Shown: positions 33,339-44,960 of the stretch, one piece after another
Layout: each line of letters begins with the position of its first letter
Numbering within the stretch: position 1 is the stretch's first letter
NCBI GenBank assembly: GCA_012861695.1
Contig: JAAOOA010000369.1
Coordinates: forward strand, 124,001 to 188,000
From: Trematomus loennbergii
Taxonomy: Eukaryota; Chordata; Actinopteri; Perciformes; Nototheniidae
Direction: 5' to 3'
Length of the DNA: 64,000 bases
Program-made: the position numbers and the translations under genes
Notes under the pieces: model-generated
Databases searched by the model: none
What the model was told of the DNA's origin: nothing
What the model saw: the letters and a program-made list of their open reading frames with translations, nothing else

Positions 33339-33425
33339 TTAGGGATGCAACGATACCGATCCCATTAACGGGTATCAGGCCGATGCTGTCCTCATGTACT
33401 CGGACTCCTATCGGTGCATCCCTAA
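33339..33425. mobile_element. Short MITE, 87 bp
   Basis: Ends TTAGGGATGCAACGATA and TATCGGTGCATCCCTAA, a 17-bp inverted repeat with one mismatch. The short interior also pairs partly. No target duplication could be fixed. The same element is at 60784-60870. Confidence 0.7.
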
Positions 33426-34194
33426 CTTTTGGTGAAATCTAAATGTCTTCCTCGTAGGTCTTCCGATATCTTTTTTTTGCGAGGCATGGTTCACACCAGA
33501 AGTTAAAACTTGTGAATAGAAAATACAAATGTTTGAAGGATTTTATAAGTTAACGCTGGAGCAGCACTTCTTATCGTGTTTCACCGATTAAAACAAAGTG
33601 TTTTAACTCCTGACTCAATTAGTTTTTGTTAAATTCTAGGAGGTCACATCATTTTAGTCATTTCATCAAAATGGACACGAATACATGTGTGTTCTACAAG
33701 ATGAAGCGGATTGTGATTGTCTATAAGTGTGGCTTACATGAAGATCAGATCACATTGAATGAGCAATTCATGCAAAAACCTATAAAGCTCCCTCTGGAGG
33801 GCAGCAGCATACATGATATGTTAAGTTGTTATGCATGAGAGTCAGTAAAACCTTGCAATCATTTTTTATCTGGACATGTAAGGGTGAAAACTTTAATGTC
33901 AAGACATTTGATGAATGTAATTAACTTTAGCTATGTTGCTCGTTTATTCACTCAAGTGAAACCAACTTGTAGCTCTGTAGTGTAAGTAAGAAACAACTTA
34001 GTCTAATAGAGCCCTGTTCATTTCAGTGTTTTATTTTATTACACCTCAGAAAAAATACAGAGGGCCGGACCTCGTTGAGTTCAATGGGGGGTAAGGCCAT
34101 GACTGCACTTCATTTGACTGACCGCTCTAGTTACTCTTCTAAATCATTCATATCTCTATTTAGAGCTGCCTTAAAAACACAAAAGGCAATCCGG
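33426..34194. other. Gene-free
   Basis: No gene supported. A 70-codon frame at 33626-33838 (MDTNTCVFYKMKRIVIVYKC) has no known domain. It is preserved in copy 2, but so is all neighbouring DNA. Confidence 0.4.
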
Positions 34195-34202
34195 GTCCCA
34201 AG

Positions 34203-35302
34203 TAGTGTTAATTTTGTTGACTAAAACTATGACGAAATATGTTCGTCAACGACCTTTTTTTCCATGACGAAAACGAGACGATGACGAGACGGCACCGACG
34301 GCAGTAAACAATAACTGTAACGAAATCAACATGTAATATCGTTTACGAAAAGTGAGGAGACGAAAATGTAGTTTACTAAATAAAAACTATGCCAAAATCT
34401 CTCTTTACTTTCATTGACGAAAAATGAGGAGACTACATATTATCAAAGATAACATTACATCTCTGATAGTCAGTTGTTCTCCCAGCAGTTCCATATCCGG
34501 TGCTGCGGCTGGGCAGCAGCTGTGTGTCTGTGCTGTGCGCGGCGGTACATTTGAATTACACCGGGCAGCGGCACACTGTGAACTGTCAGGAAGACTCGGC
34601 TCTAACTCATGGTCTAACTAACCTTATTCAACAGAAAATAAAATGGCAACAACAGGGCCTGGGAGCAGTGGTCGCGTTAACCGAATACCCCCCCCGTCAG
34701 CGCGAGTGAGTGATAAATTGTGCACTCGACGGGTAATAATGGATTATGACGGAAATGTTACGATCCTGTCTGTCAAAATGACTGACAACGAAAAAGTTTA
34801 ACACCACCACTGCTTGGGAGAAAGAAACTATGTAATATTTGGGCCCATTTTCGCTAAAATGAGGCTGAGAAAAAAAGCGAATGCATTGTTTTATCAGAAG
34901 GGAAGCAATGTGGCCATAACACAGCTGGTAACACCACCACAAACCTGACCACTCTCTGCAAAGCTGCTTTCTTAATCATTCAACCTGTGGTTTTCATCAA
35001 ATAAGGACAATATATCATCTTATTGTGAAATAAATTTGACTATGAATGGCTAGACTAGTTTGACTGAAATGTTCTATATAATCTGATGACTAAAAAAGAC
35101 TCAACAGTTTTCATTGACAAAAAGTGACTAAAATAATTAGTTTTCTTTGACTAAAATAAGACTAAAATGCTTAGACTTTTAGTCGACTAAATCTTGACTA
35201 AATAAAAACAGGATGAAGGTGACTAAATATGACTAAAACTAAAAAGGAAATTTAACACAGGACTAAAACTAAATTAAAAAATAACTGACGAAATTAACAC
35301 TA
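34203..35302. mobile_element. Non-autonomous hAT-type element, 1.1 kb
   Basis: It starts TAGTGTTAATTTTGTTGACT and ends ACGAAATTAACACTA. It is flanked by a perfect 8-bp duplication GTCCCAAG (34195-34202 and 35303-35310). Subterminal regions are full of GACTAAAA and GACGAAA words. A middle part around 34640-34930 may be old transposase-derived sequence, but it is not open. Confidence 0.88.
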
Positions 35303-35459
35303 GTCCCAAGCTGTATCCACATGTGATTTTAGGGGTACAAAACCACTCAAATTATAATTGCACTTACCTTTCTCTGCGATAGTTGTTGTGAGCGGTGACG
35401 TAATGAACACAACAGCTGTTCTCTGTAACGTCTCTCTGTGTGTTTCCTGTTTCCTGCAG

Positions 35460-36676
35460 ACGTCCAGCAGCTGGTGGTGGTTAAAGAAGAGGTTCCCCCT
35501 GAGCAGCAGGAGTGGAGCTCCAGTCTGGACCAGGAGGACCCAGAGCCCCACCCACACATTAAAGAGGAGCAGGAGGAACTCTGGAGCAGTCAGGAGGGAG
35601 AGCAGCTTCAAGGGCTGGAGGAGGCTGATATCACCAAGTCCACATTCACTCCTGTCCCTGTGAAGAGTGAAGATGATGAAGAGAAACCTCAGTCCTCTCA
35701 GCTTCATCAAAGACAAACTGAACACCTGGAAACAGAAGCTGATGGAGATGACTGTGGAGGACCAGAACCAGCCAGGAACTCAGATCCAGAGAGACATTTA
35801 CAACCTGAGACTGAGGACAAGCCTGGAGACTCTTCTGAAGACACTGAAGACAGTGCTGATTGGAAGGAGACCAGAGAACCAGGTTCAAACTCTCAGAGAA
35901 ATAAACAAGAGCCTGTCAGTGATTCAGGAGAGAAACCATTCAGCTGCTCAGTCTGTGAGAAATCTTTTAAACGGAGAGGAGATTTAAAGAGACACATGAT
36001 AATCCACACTGGAGAGAAACCATTCAGGTGCTCAGTCTGTAAGAAATCTTTTACACAGAGAGGAGATTTAAAGAAACACATGATAATCCACACTGGAGAG
36101 AAACCATTCAGCTGCTCAGTCTGTGAGAAATCTTTTAAACGGAGAGGAGATTTAAAGAGACACATGATAATCCACACTGGAGAGAAACCATTCAGGTGCT
36201 CAGTCTGTAAGACATCTTTTGCACAGAGAGGACATTTAAAGAAACACATGATAATCCACACTGGAGAGAAACCATTCAGCTGCAGTGTTTGTGAGAAATC
36301 TTTTGCAGATCGTGGGAATTTAATTTCACACATGAGAATCCACACTGGAGAGAAACCATTCAGCTGCAGTGTTTGTGACAAAAGATTCACCTGGAGTTGT
36401 CTGGTCAAAATCCATAAGTGTGTTGGTCGTCAGTCCTCACAGCTTCATCAAACTCAAACTGAGGAGAGCAGAGAGGCAGAGCCTCCAGCCAGCAGCTCAG
36501 CTGAACACATGGAAACAGAAGCTGATGGAGAGGACTGTGGAGGACCAGAACCAGCCAGGAACTCAGATCCAGAGAGACATTTACAACCAGAGACTGAGGA
36601 CGACCCTGGAGACTCTTCTGAACCTGACACTTTCCAAGTCAAATCTGCATGTGCAACAAAAAAAGAGGACAATTAA
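35460..36676 (+). CDS. C2H2 zinc-finger protein D, 6 fingers
   Basis: An intact last exon after the same TTTCCTGCAG acceptor as C. It has the acidic N-terminal region, one linker, and six fingers with helix cores [45 protein letters not shown] and a terminal H-x-C finger. A second linker follows but, instead of a second array, it diverges after EPDT into FQVKSACATKKEDN and stops at 36676. It looks like a C-type gene truncated at the second cassette, with a new tail from flanking sequence. The start codon lies in an unseen upstream exon. Confidence 0.88.
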
Positions 36677-38054
36677 TTAGTCCTACGACAATTCACATGA
36701 GAAAAATCTGTCTGACTGTATAAAGTCTGTTTGACAATATTCATACATGACTTCATATAAACTCCATCTTTATCAACAGAAGTTTTGAATATGTTTAATG
36801 TTTTTGTCATACTACTTTTCTGATTTATACTATAACCACTGACTGATTCATCTGCAGAGTAGTTTCTCTAATAATCTGTTTGGTTAATGAAATGTTGTGA
36901 CTTGAAACTTCCATTGGGATGTTGTTGATAGTTCCAGTTGAGTTATCAGTCTGTTCTGGTCTAAAAGAAGAACCAATGACTTATTGATATAGAGGAAATG
37001 TACGATGTTTTCAGTTTTATTCTGTTCTGTTTTGCTTATATTATCAAACCAAACTAACCTGCTACTGTTAGATCCCTTGCATCTTTGGGTTTGTTTAAGC
37101 TTGCATTATCATCTCACCTGGTCTGCTCTTGTTATCTATATATATTAGACACTACTGTCTATCAAATTGTAATGATTGTATGTATTACTTCATGAATTTT
37201 ACTTAACACACTTTGCGTGGTTTGTCATGTTTTGCTTTCTGTTATTTTCTTCAAGTATGTCTGAAAGTTGTTGCTTCTGTCGGGACCCCCTTGAAAACGA
37301 GATGGTGCATCTCAAGGGGTTTATCCTAATAAATACATTTCTATATAAAAGACAAATGCCTTCGAAACAGACTCACATTCCTGCATATTGTTTGTGTTTA
37401 CAGATTACAATCAGCTCATTTAGAGTTCAGAGTTAAAATGGAATTTTAGGATTATTCCTGTTTTTTGAAACTGTAGTACGGGCTCATGTGTTTCACTGTT
37501 GGTGTTCTGTTGAATGGAAATTGAAGTCCTTTCACCTCCTTTGAATCAGGGTGGAAGCAGAAATAAAATACTTTTTCAAATCGAACGCTGAATTGTAACT
37601 CGTATTATTATTTTTTATACCCGTTTTAATCTATATTAGCCTTTTTTAAGTTTCATTCTTTCTGCTCTTTATTATTGAAGGTTTATTTAGATGAGATTAG
37701 ATTTACTTATATATTTAGTTGCAGCTGCAGGAACAAGTAATAAACAAGGCATTGCACTAAAGTTGAAACTGATATGCATATAAACATCAACAATATACTT
37801 ACCTCCAGAGTTGCTATGGTAGACACACAATAAGATATTCAGAATAAGTTAGGGTACACTGTAATCAACAAATCATATTGTTAAAAAATAAAAGACAGGA
37901 TAAACAATATGTGCTCAGCAGTTGCAGTTTCTTTTGAAATGAAATAAGGTTGAATGTGATGATCATCAATACAAATTGTTCAGGGTTATTGAAAGTGAAA
38001 AACAGAGAGGAGTATGGGTAAGAAGAGACTCTAATGCCCTAACACACCGAGGGT
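36677..38054. other. Gene-free; L2-like tail
   Basis: The piece at about 37090-37350 ends 'CCCTTGAAAACGAGATGGTG', then a short complement and CCTAATAAATA, a diverged L2/Maui LINE 3' end. Nothing else is recognised. The match to copy 2 can be followed only to 36553, because the window ends there. Confidence 0.45.
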
Positions 38055-38356
38055 GTTTCTCAATCGCGAGTAAAGCTGCTTCAGAGCCACTATTTCAAGC
38101 ATACTACGTCATCGAGTGCCGCCGAAGTACTGTTCCAATCTCCAGCATACTTGGAAATCTACCGAGCCCGGCGTACTCCGTTTGGAGAAATATCGAGGCT
38201 GCACATGAGTAGACTCCGCGGTCTTAAAATCCCCACAATGCTTTGCGCACGGACCAATTTCCAAAATCTGTGGCGGGAACTATTCTTGACTCGCTTCTGA
38301 AGCAAGATGCTCGGCAGACATGTGCTACCAAGCAAGCGTACTCGCGATTGAGAAAC
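38055..38356. mobile_element. MITE, 302 bp
   Basis: Perfect 18-bp inverted ends GTTTCTCAATCGCGAGTA and TACTCGCGATTGAGAAAC. No coding capacity. It lies directly beside the coding remnant at 38357, which it appears to have interrupted. No clear target duplication. Confidence 0.8.
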
Positions 38357-38553
38357 TGCCAGTTCCTTGGCAGCTTGTTCTGACCAGCAACGTTCCGCCG
38401 TATCCCTTTGCCTCGCTTCTCCCTTGTTGACTCTTTTATGCTTCTGGTGATGTAAGTATCCCAGACCACATCAACTCTTTCTGATGCATCAAATGTGGTA
38501 ATGTTAGTAATGGACAGGAAGTGCACAACAGCTGCACCATAGAGTACTTTCAC
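38357..38553 (-). pseudogene. Remnant of an unnamed repeat-borne gene, middle part
   Basis: The minus strand encodes MKVLYGAAVVHFLSITNITT, RVDVVWDTY and TREKRGKGIRRNV. I recognise this style of sequence from large families of uncharacterised, repeat-associated genes in fish and cnidarians, but no function is established to my knowledge. The frame continues into the MITE, where it loses sense. It belongs with the fragment at 39155-39571. Confidence 0.45.
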
Positions 38554-39154
38554 ATCAAAATTACCTGGATGTTCCTTTTGTGTCTTCTGTGTCAGAATAA
38601 TTAGCAGATCTGACTTATTTGCCAGCCGTAGTTTCCCTCTGTCAGATAGAGAGGGAGGGTATGGATGGTTTTCATGCTTAACCTGTTAAGCCCTGAGCCT
38701 GTTTTTCAGGTCTCAGGCTTGAAAATGACATTCCCAGAACAAATGACCATATCTTCACTTCTAAAAGGGGTAAATTAATAATCTTTTTTCTCAAAGCAAG
38801 GTTACATCTGTGAGTTGGATGTAGAAGTGTCAGAATCAATATAGAAGTTTTTATTTTAAAGTAAATTCAGATTGAACATAGTAAAAAAATGTATATTATA
38901 GTGTATAAAAGAAAAAGATTACTTATAGTGAAAACCACCCTTGAATGATGGGATAGTAGACTAAAAGCTTTACAAAGGCTCTGACTTGGCTCTGACTTGG
39001 ATTTTCTTCTCATGTTTCTGACTGTGAGAGCAGTCTTAGCATTGCCTCATTGGTGAACAATGTCGATTTCGAAGTCCAGCCAAGCAAGCCAGGGGATATT
39101 TTGCCTCTCGTGCAATGAGGTGACCACCCCAAACCTGATCAATAATTCATTTTC
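38554..39154. other. Gene-free spacer between two remnants
   Basis: No open frame linking the remnants at 38357 and 39155. Presumably decayed interior of the same gene. Confidence 0.35.
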
Positions 39155-39571
39155 TTACAGGTCTTTGGCCATAACCCTGACATTGTTATCTGCCTTAAGA
39201 GTCATGAACTCATGAAGATGTAAAAATATGCATGTGCTCTTATCCAGGGGCTCGCGTTGTCGGGGTCGTTTCTCATCTGCAGGGGTATCAGAAGATCCAG
39301 CTCTCTCGCTCTTCCGTGCTCTTTCCAGTTTGTTTAGATTTAATTTTGTTTGACAAGATTCATGCCACTTTGCTCGATGCCTAATGAACTGGTCTACATC
39401 AACGTTTGCTTCAAAAGTAAGTGATACTGGCAGTTGATTCAGCTCAATGAAAGCTTTCACATTGTCCAGGAAGGATTTGTATGGATTAGATAGGTCTTCA
39501 GGTCCGCTTGCATTTAAATGGGCATCGGAGTGTTTCAGTGGTAGGCTTGTAGGTGCCATAATTCTACTCAC
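39155..39571 (-). pseudogene. Remnant of an unnamed repeat-borne gene, N-terminal part
   Basis: A 138-codon minus-strand frame: a segment with LNQLPVSLTF, then a basic piece with a Trp-His-x2-Cys motif (HRAKWHESCQTKLNLNKLER) and a Lys/Arg-rich stretch. The WH-x2-C motif followed by basic residues suggests a metal- or nucleic-acid-binding module. Same orientation as, and 600 bp upstream of, the 38357 remnant, so probably one broken gene. Family unknown. Confidence 0.45.
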
Positions 39572-39627
39572 CCCAAGTTTATTATTTGTATTATTATTTG
39601 TTTATGTCACTTTTATTTGTTTGTTGA

Positions 39628-40162
<535 letters not shown>

Positions 40163-40171
40163 CCCCCCCCC
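40163..40171 (-). promoter_or_regulatory. Polypurine tract of the Gmr1-like element
   Basis: Nine consecutive G on the minus strand directly before the 3' LTR. Confidence 0.65.
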
Positions 40172-40241
40172 ATAAAACCCAACGAGTGTTTGGCCACAGT
40201 TACCAAAAACACTCAGACTATTGGACATGAATCGTGAAATC

Positions 40242-41228
40242 TCACCCACGGGACAGAACATCGGCCACCACATTATCCGCTCCCTTCTTGTATTTGATGA
40301 CGATGTTGTAGTCTTGTGCCAGCAGGGCCCAGCGCATCAACCGCTGGTTGTGGTTGAACATCTGGGACAAAAATACGAGTGGGTTGTGTTCTGTGTACAC
40401 CACCACTGGCGTTGAACTGGACCCAACATACACTTCAAAATGCTGCAGGGCAAGGAGCATGGCCAGAGTTTCCTTCTCAATAGTGGAATAATTCAGCTGA
40501 TGTCGCTTGAACTTGGTCGAGAAGTAGCACACAGGATGGCACACACCCCCATCACCTTCCTGCAGCAGAACAGCACCAGCCCCAGAACCACTAGCATCCA
40601 CCTCTAGTTTGAAGGGAAGGGTGAAGTTAGGCGCACACAACACTGGAGCACTACAGAGGAGAGACTTGGCAGAGCTAAAGGAGCGGCAACACTCCTCAGT
40701 CCATACAAATGGAACATTAGGGCTACACAGTTGAGTTAGCGGTGCCACAACTACCGAAAAGTTCTTGCAAAAACATCGGTAGTACCCAGCCATACCGAGG
40801 AACCGCCGGAGTTCAAGTCGGGTGGCTGGAGCTGGGTATGAAAGGATGGCTTCCACTTTAGCATCCACGGGCCTCACATGCCCATGACCCACCTGTTTGC
40901 CTAGATAGGTGACAGTGGCCTTGCCAAACTCACACTTTGCCAGATTCACTGTTAGCGAGGCTTCTGCAAGTCGCTGGAACACACATGTGAGAATAGCCAT
41001 ATGGTCAGTCCAGTTGTCGGAAAAAACCACCACATCATCAAGATACACATTACAGTTGGGCACATCCCCCAACACCAAGTGCATTAAACGCTGAAATGTG
41101 GCTGCTGCATTCCTCATGCCAAAAGCCATCACAATGTATTGCATAAAGTGGTCAGGCGTTACAAAGGCCGAGATGTCTGAGGCCCTAGAAGTGAGAGGGA
41201 CCTGCCAATATCCCTTAAGGAGATCCAA
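40242..41228 (-). pseudogene. Gmr1-like reverse transcriptase and RNase H
   Basis: A 328-codon open frame. RT motifs are LLKGYWQVPLT, FVTPDHFMQY, GMRNAAATFQRLM, the catalytic CNVYLDDVVVFSD and FLGMAGYYRCFC. RNase H follows (KLEVDASGSGAGAVLLQ, YTEHNPLVFL, DNVVADVLSRG) to the stop at 40242. The RT N-terminal third (the first conserved blocks) is missing because of the deletion near 41229, so it cannot be active. Ends about 70 bp before the polypurine tract. Confidence 0.85.
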
Positions 41229-41989
41229 CTTCGTACCTGTTCTTCATGTTTTCCTGCGAGGATGCAAGAGCTTCCCTTGCTAGCTTAGTCGCTTGTTGTA
41301 AACGCTCACGACACTGGGACACAAACTTCTTCACATCAGTTTTCAGAAGGGACTCAGACATCAATTTATCTTTTAGCATCTTTAATGGGCCACGCACATT
41401 GTGCCCAAACACTAGATCAGCTGGGCTAAACCCAATAGACTCCTGCTTTGCATCACGAATAGCAAATAACACGAAGGGAACACCCTCATCCCAGTCCCTG
41501 CCTGTGTCATGGCAGTATTTACCAAGCATCGACTTCAATGTCTGATGCCAATGCTCAAGTGCCCCTTGTGATTCTGGATGGTAGGCACTAGACACTGAAT
41601 GGGAAACACCCAATGACTGCAAGGTTTGTCTAAAAATCTTGGAAAGGAAGTTAGTTCCCTGATCAATCTGCACAACCTTTGGCAACCCAAAGGTGGTAAA
41701 AAACTTGGTCAGTGCTTTAATGATGGCGGGTGCAGTGATTTTACGCAAAGGGATAGCCTCAGGGAAACGGGTCGATACACACATCACAGTCAGCAAAAAC
41801 TGATTACCTGCCTTGGTCTTCGGCAACGGACCGACACAGTCAGCAATGATATGGTCAAAAGGCTCACCAATAGCCGGAACAGGACACAACGGCGCTGGGG
41901 GAACTACCTGATTTGGTTTACCCACCACCTGGCATGTGCTACAAGTTCTACAGAAACACACTACGTCATCTTTCAATCCTGGCCAAAAG
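41215..41989 (-). pseudogene. Gmr1-like integrase core
   Basis: A frame of 253 codons, extended to 41989 by [15 protein letters not shown] sequence. It has the CRTCSTCQ end of the zinc domain, then the catalytic D in [12 protein letters not shown], the second D in [10 protein letters not shown] and the E in HPESQGALEHWHQ (D,D,E). The C-terminal part stops after ENMKNRYE, where the deletion fuses it, out of frame, to reverse transcriptase. Confidence 0.85.
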
Positions 41990-41990
41990 A

Positions 41991-43456
41991 AATCATCACC
42001 TGCCCCAACGACTACCGCCCAGTAGCACTCACCTCCACCATAATGAAGTGCTTTGAGCGGTTAGTCAAATTATTCATCACCTCCTCCCTCCCTGAATCTC
42101 TGGACCCCCTGCAGTTTGCCTACAGAGCAAACAGGTCCACAGACGACGCCATAGCCCTCACCCTCCACACTGCCCTCTCACACCTGGACCCGAAGAACAG
42201 GAACACATATGTGAGAATGCTGTTCATTGACTACAGTTCAGCATTCAATACCATTGTGCCCTCCAAGCTGGCCATCAAGCTCAGAGACCTCGGGCTCAAC
42301 AGCGCCCTCTGTGACTGGATCCTGAACTTCCTGACGGGCAGACCCCAGGCAGTGCGGGTGGGAAACATCACATCCTCCACCCTGATCTCAACACCGGTGC
42401 CCCTCAAGGCTGCGTGCTCAGCCCTCTCCTCTACTCCCTGTTCACCCACGACTGCGTGGCCACACACAGCTCCAACACCATCGTGAAGTTTGCTGATGAC
42501 ACGACCGTCATCGGCCAGATCACAGACGATGACGAGACGGCGTACAGAGAGGAGGTCGAAAACCTGACATCTTGGTGCCAGGATAACAACCTCCATCTCA
42601 ACATCAGCAAAACAAAGGAGCTGATTGTGGATTACAGGAAGCAGCAGGGAGAGGGACACGCCCCCATCGCCATCAATGGGACTACGGTGGAGAGAGTCAA
42701 AAGCTTCAGGTTCCTTGGGGTCCACATCACTGAGGACCTGACATGGTCTCTTCACACCACCACCATCACCAAGAAAGCTCGACAGCGGCTCTTCTTCCTC
42801 CGCAGGTTGAGGAGGTTCAAAATGGATTCCAGGATACTCTGCAACTTCTACAGGTGCACGATAGAGAGTATCCTGACTGGCAGCATGACGGCCTGGTACG
42901 GCAGCTGCACCGACCTCGATCGTAAGGCTTTACAGAGGGTGGTGAAAACTGCACAGCACATCACCAGGACGGAGCTGCCATCCATGGAGGACCTTTACTC
43001 CCAGCGGCTCAGGAAGAAATCACTACGGATTATCAAAGACCCCCATCACCCCAGCCACAAACTGTTCTTTCTGTTGCCGTCTGGCAGACGTTACCGCAGC
43101 ATCCTGGCAAGGACAAGAAGATTCGGAGACAGTTTCTTCCCGCGGGCAGTGAGACTGTTAAAAAATTGAACTGTTGAAACAATCAAACATTCATCTGCTA
43201 CTCAGTAGTATGTATCTAATACCTAATATATATATATCATTCCAATAACTTGTATATAGACTCGTACTGCACTATTCCACATCATAACTTTATTTATTTT
43301 TATAACTATTATTTTTTGTATTGCTCTTGCTCTTATTGTTATTATGTTATTATGTTGCATTGTTGGAGAAGCCTGTGACATAAGATTTTCAACTACATAA
43401 TTACTCTGTAGCTATGTCAGATTGACAATAAAGAACCTTGAACCTTGAACCTTGAC
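41991..43456 (+). mobile_element. Rex1-like LINE inserted in the Gmr1-like element
   Basis: A 5'-truncated LINE reading opposite to the host element. RT motifs are [39 protein letters not shown], the catalytic FADDTTVIG and SKTKELIVDYRK; the C-terminus is RRYRSILARTRRFGDSFF, with a stop at 43169. One frameshift near 42400-42420 (two frames, 42486 and 42414 onwards). The 3' UTR ends in the tandem tail CCTTGAA at about 43435-43456. It is younger than the Gmr1-like element it splits. Confidence 0.88.
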
Positions 43457-44142
43457 CTAGTCACACCTAAGTGGCCAGACCACATGTGCTCATGTGCTAA
43501 CGCCAGAACCTGCTGCCGACAACTCACAGGAACCACTAACTGATAAACGCTGTTCCAATCAACACCTGAACCAACTTCTGCATCACTTGATTGGTCAGCC
43601 CACCGGCGCATCAGTACCCCATCATCCACAAAAAACAACTGTTTCTTATTGCATTCGTTAGGGTTCTCAGCAGCGTTGAAACACTTGATCAAGATAGGAT
43701 CATCTCTCTGTGCCGTGATGAGCGCCTCACGGGTCAAAGGTATAGCCACCTCTGGAGCAATAGCGACAGGTTCCATTTCACCATCACACACTGTTGGAGG
43801 ACCCTCCACTAATCCATCAACAGAGGTCAACCTGTCGTTAGATAGGGCAGAAACAAGCCAAGAATCAAACAAATCCACATCCTGAGCCTGCTTACGGGCC
43901 TGAGCTCTGGTCAAAACACTAACTGCAAATACCTCCGGATGAGTCAGCGCTAGGTTATCATCTACAGCACCAGGAACTGGAACGTCAACAACCTCTGGAG
44001 TAGGATACACTTTACCTCCGGCTATATTATTTCCCATTATGAAATCCACACCGTCGATTGGAAACCTGGGGAGTACGGCAACTGTGAAGAAACCAGTAGC
44101 CAGTTTGGACTGGATATGGACATTGTGGAGAGGTGCAGGCAC
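43457..44142 (-). pseudogene. Gmr1-like protease end and integrase N-terminus
   Basis: The minus-strand frame begins in the protease C-terminal region (FPIDGVDFIMGNNIAGGKVY), followed by a linker (VSVLTRAQARKQAQDV) and the His half of the integrase zinc-binding domain (LALAHEHMWSGHLGVT). The LINE interrupts it there; the Cys half resumes at 41989. The frame shown up to 43417 reads into the LINE tail. The active-site Asp of the protease is not included, so the element is cut before it. Confidence 0.8.
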
Positions 44143-44150
44143 AAAACCCA

Positions 44151-44407
44151 GGTTTTTTTTTTTTAGAGATCCATACTGACATTGCAGACAAACTATATAA
44201 TATAATTCTTAACTACATACTATACTTGGACTTTTTTCAAGATACTTTTAACATACTATACTAGTACTTTTAAAATAAATGTTCGAACATTCTACACTGT
44301 GACTCTTTTTTTAAATGATATGTAGGACATACTATACTATGATTTGAAGACAACAGTTTTTTTAAATGTAAAAAACACTTTTTTTATTTGCAGAATTTCA
44401 TATTTAC
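44151..44407. other. Gene-free AT-rich spacer
   Basis: AT-rich, with repeated ACATACTATACTA words (at about 44213, 44253 and 44328). No gene. Confidence 0.45.
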
Positions 44408-44413
44408 AATTTA
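44408..44413 (-). terminator. Polyadenylation signal after ORF 44446-44754
   Basis: AATAAA on the minus strand about 30-40 bases downstream of the stop of the 44446 frame, properly placed to end a transcript of the minus-strand ORF group. Confidence 0.4.
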
Positions 44414-44445
44414 TTGTTTTCACCCCATAAGAATCAATAATACAT

Positions 44446-44754
44446 TTATACTGATTGCAACATCCCCAGGATCTTCTCCAGTACAGAATCCCCCAGATGA
44501 AGGGAAATATTATAATGGAGTTTTTGCACTTCGGCCAAAGTATTCATGTGTATGTTTTTGACACAAAGATGCATTACATCTACAAACAGAGCATACAATG
44601 CGAGCACATGATACACTTTTGGTGTTTGTTTAATTTCTTCGGTAATGTTACAGAATGTTTCGGAAAATGAAGATTCCAGTACCACTTTAAATGTTTCGTT
44701 TACAATCGTTTCCCAATGACCCGGAATAGTACTGCCAGAATGAACGACATCCAA
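44446..44754 (-). CDS. Unrecognised ORF, helical, about 100 codons
   Basis: I do not recognise it. The frame starts after a TAA with no ATG (first sense codons TRILDVVHSG). It reads GHWETIVNETFKVVLESSFS, then NITEEIKQ, then a hydrophobic helix-like stretch VYHVLALYALFVDVMHLCVK. Just upstream another frame reads MNSDPRVNRTAEVVN, which would join smoothly if one base were lost or gained, so this is probably the end of a longer, frameshifted gene. An AATAAA follows. The predicted all-helical character is my reading only. It lies in line with the 44961-45567 frames, suggesting one unit. Confidence 0.4.
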   Translation of the reverse strand: MDVVHSGSTIPGHWETIVNETFKVVLESSFSETFCNITEEIKQTPKVYHVLALYALFVDVMHLCVKNIHMNTLAEVQKLHYNISLHLGDSVLEKILGMLQSV

Positions 44755-44960
44755 AATTCTAGTTTACAACTTCAGCCGTTCTGTTTACACGGGGATCACT
44801 ATTCATTCTGTTTTCAATCGTCATCAACAACACACTTATTAAACAGGTATTGACTGCATTCTGATAGATATATACAGATTGTTTTCCATAGTAGTTACCC
44901 ATTTTTATTTTACTTTAAAGAAAAGTCAAAGTATCGAAAAAAAAAAATCCCTGGCTTCAA

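Larger units (their letters stand above)
21187..36553 (+). repeat. 27-kb duplication, first copy (part visible twice)
   Basis: Sequence from 21187 (ATTACACTCC) onward is repeated from 48232 in the same order and orientation. The offset grows from 27045 to 27447 because of indels, chiefly 91 bp against 479 bp at 23322-23412. The window ends at the position matching 36553. If it is a simple tandem duplication the unit would be 21187-48231. Confidence 0.95.

Noticed and set aside
43093..43456. Direct repeat ACCTTGAA at the end of the 42-kb LINE considered as a satellite
   Set aside because: It is the short tandem 3' tail of the Rex1-like LINE.
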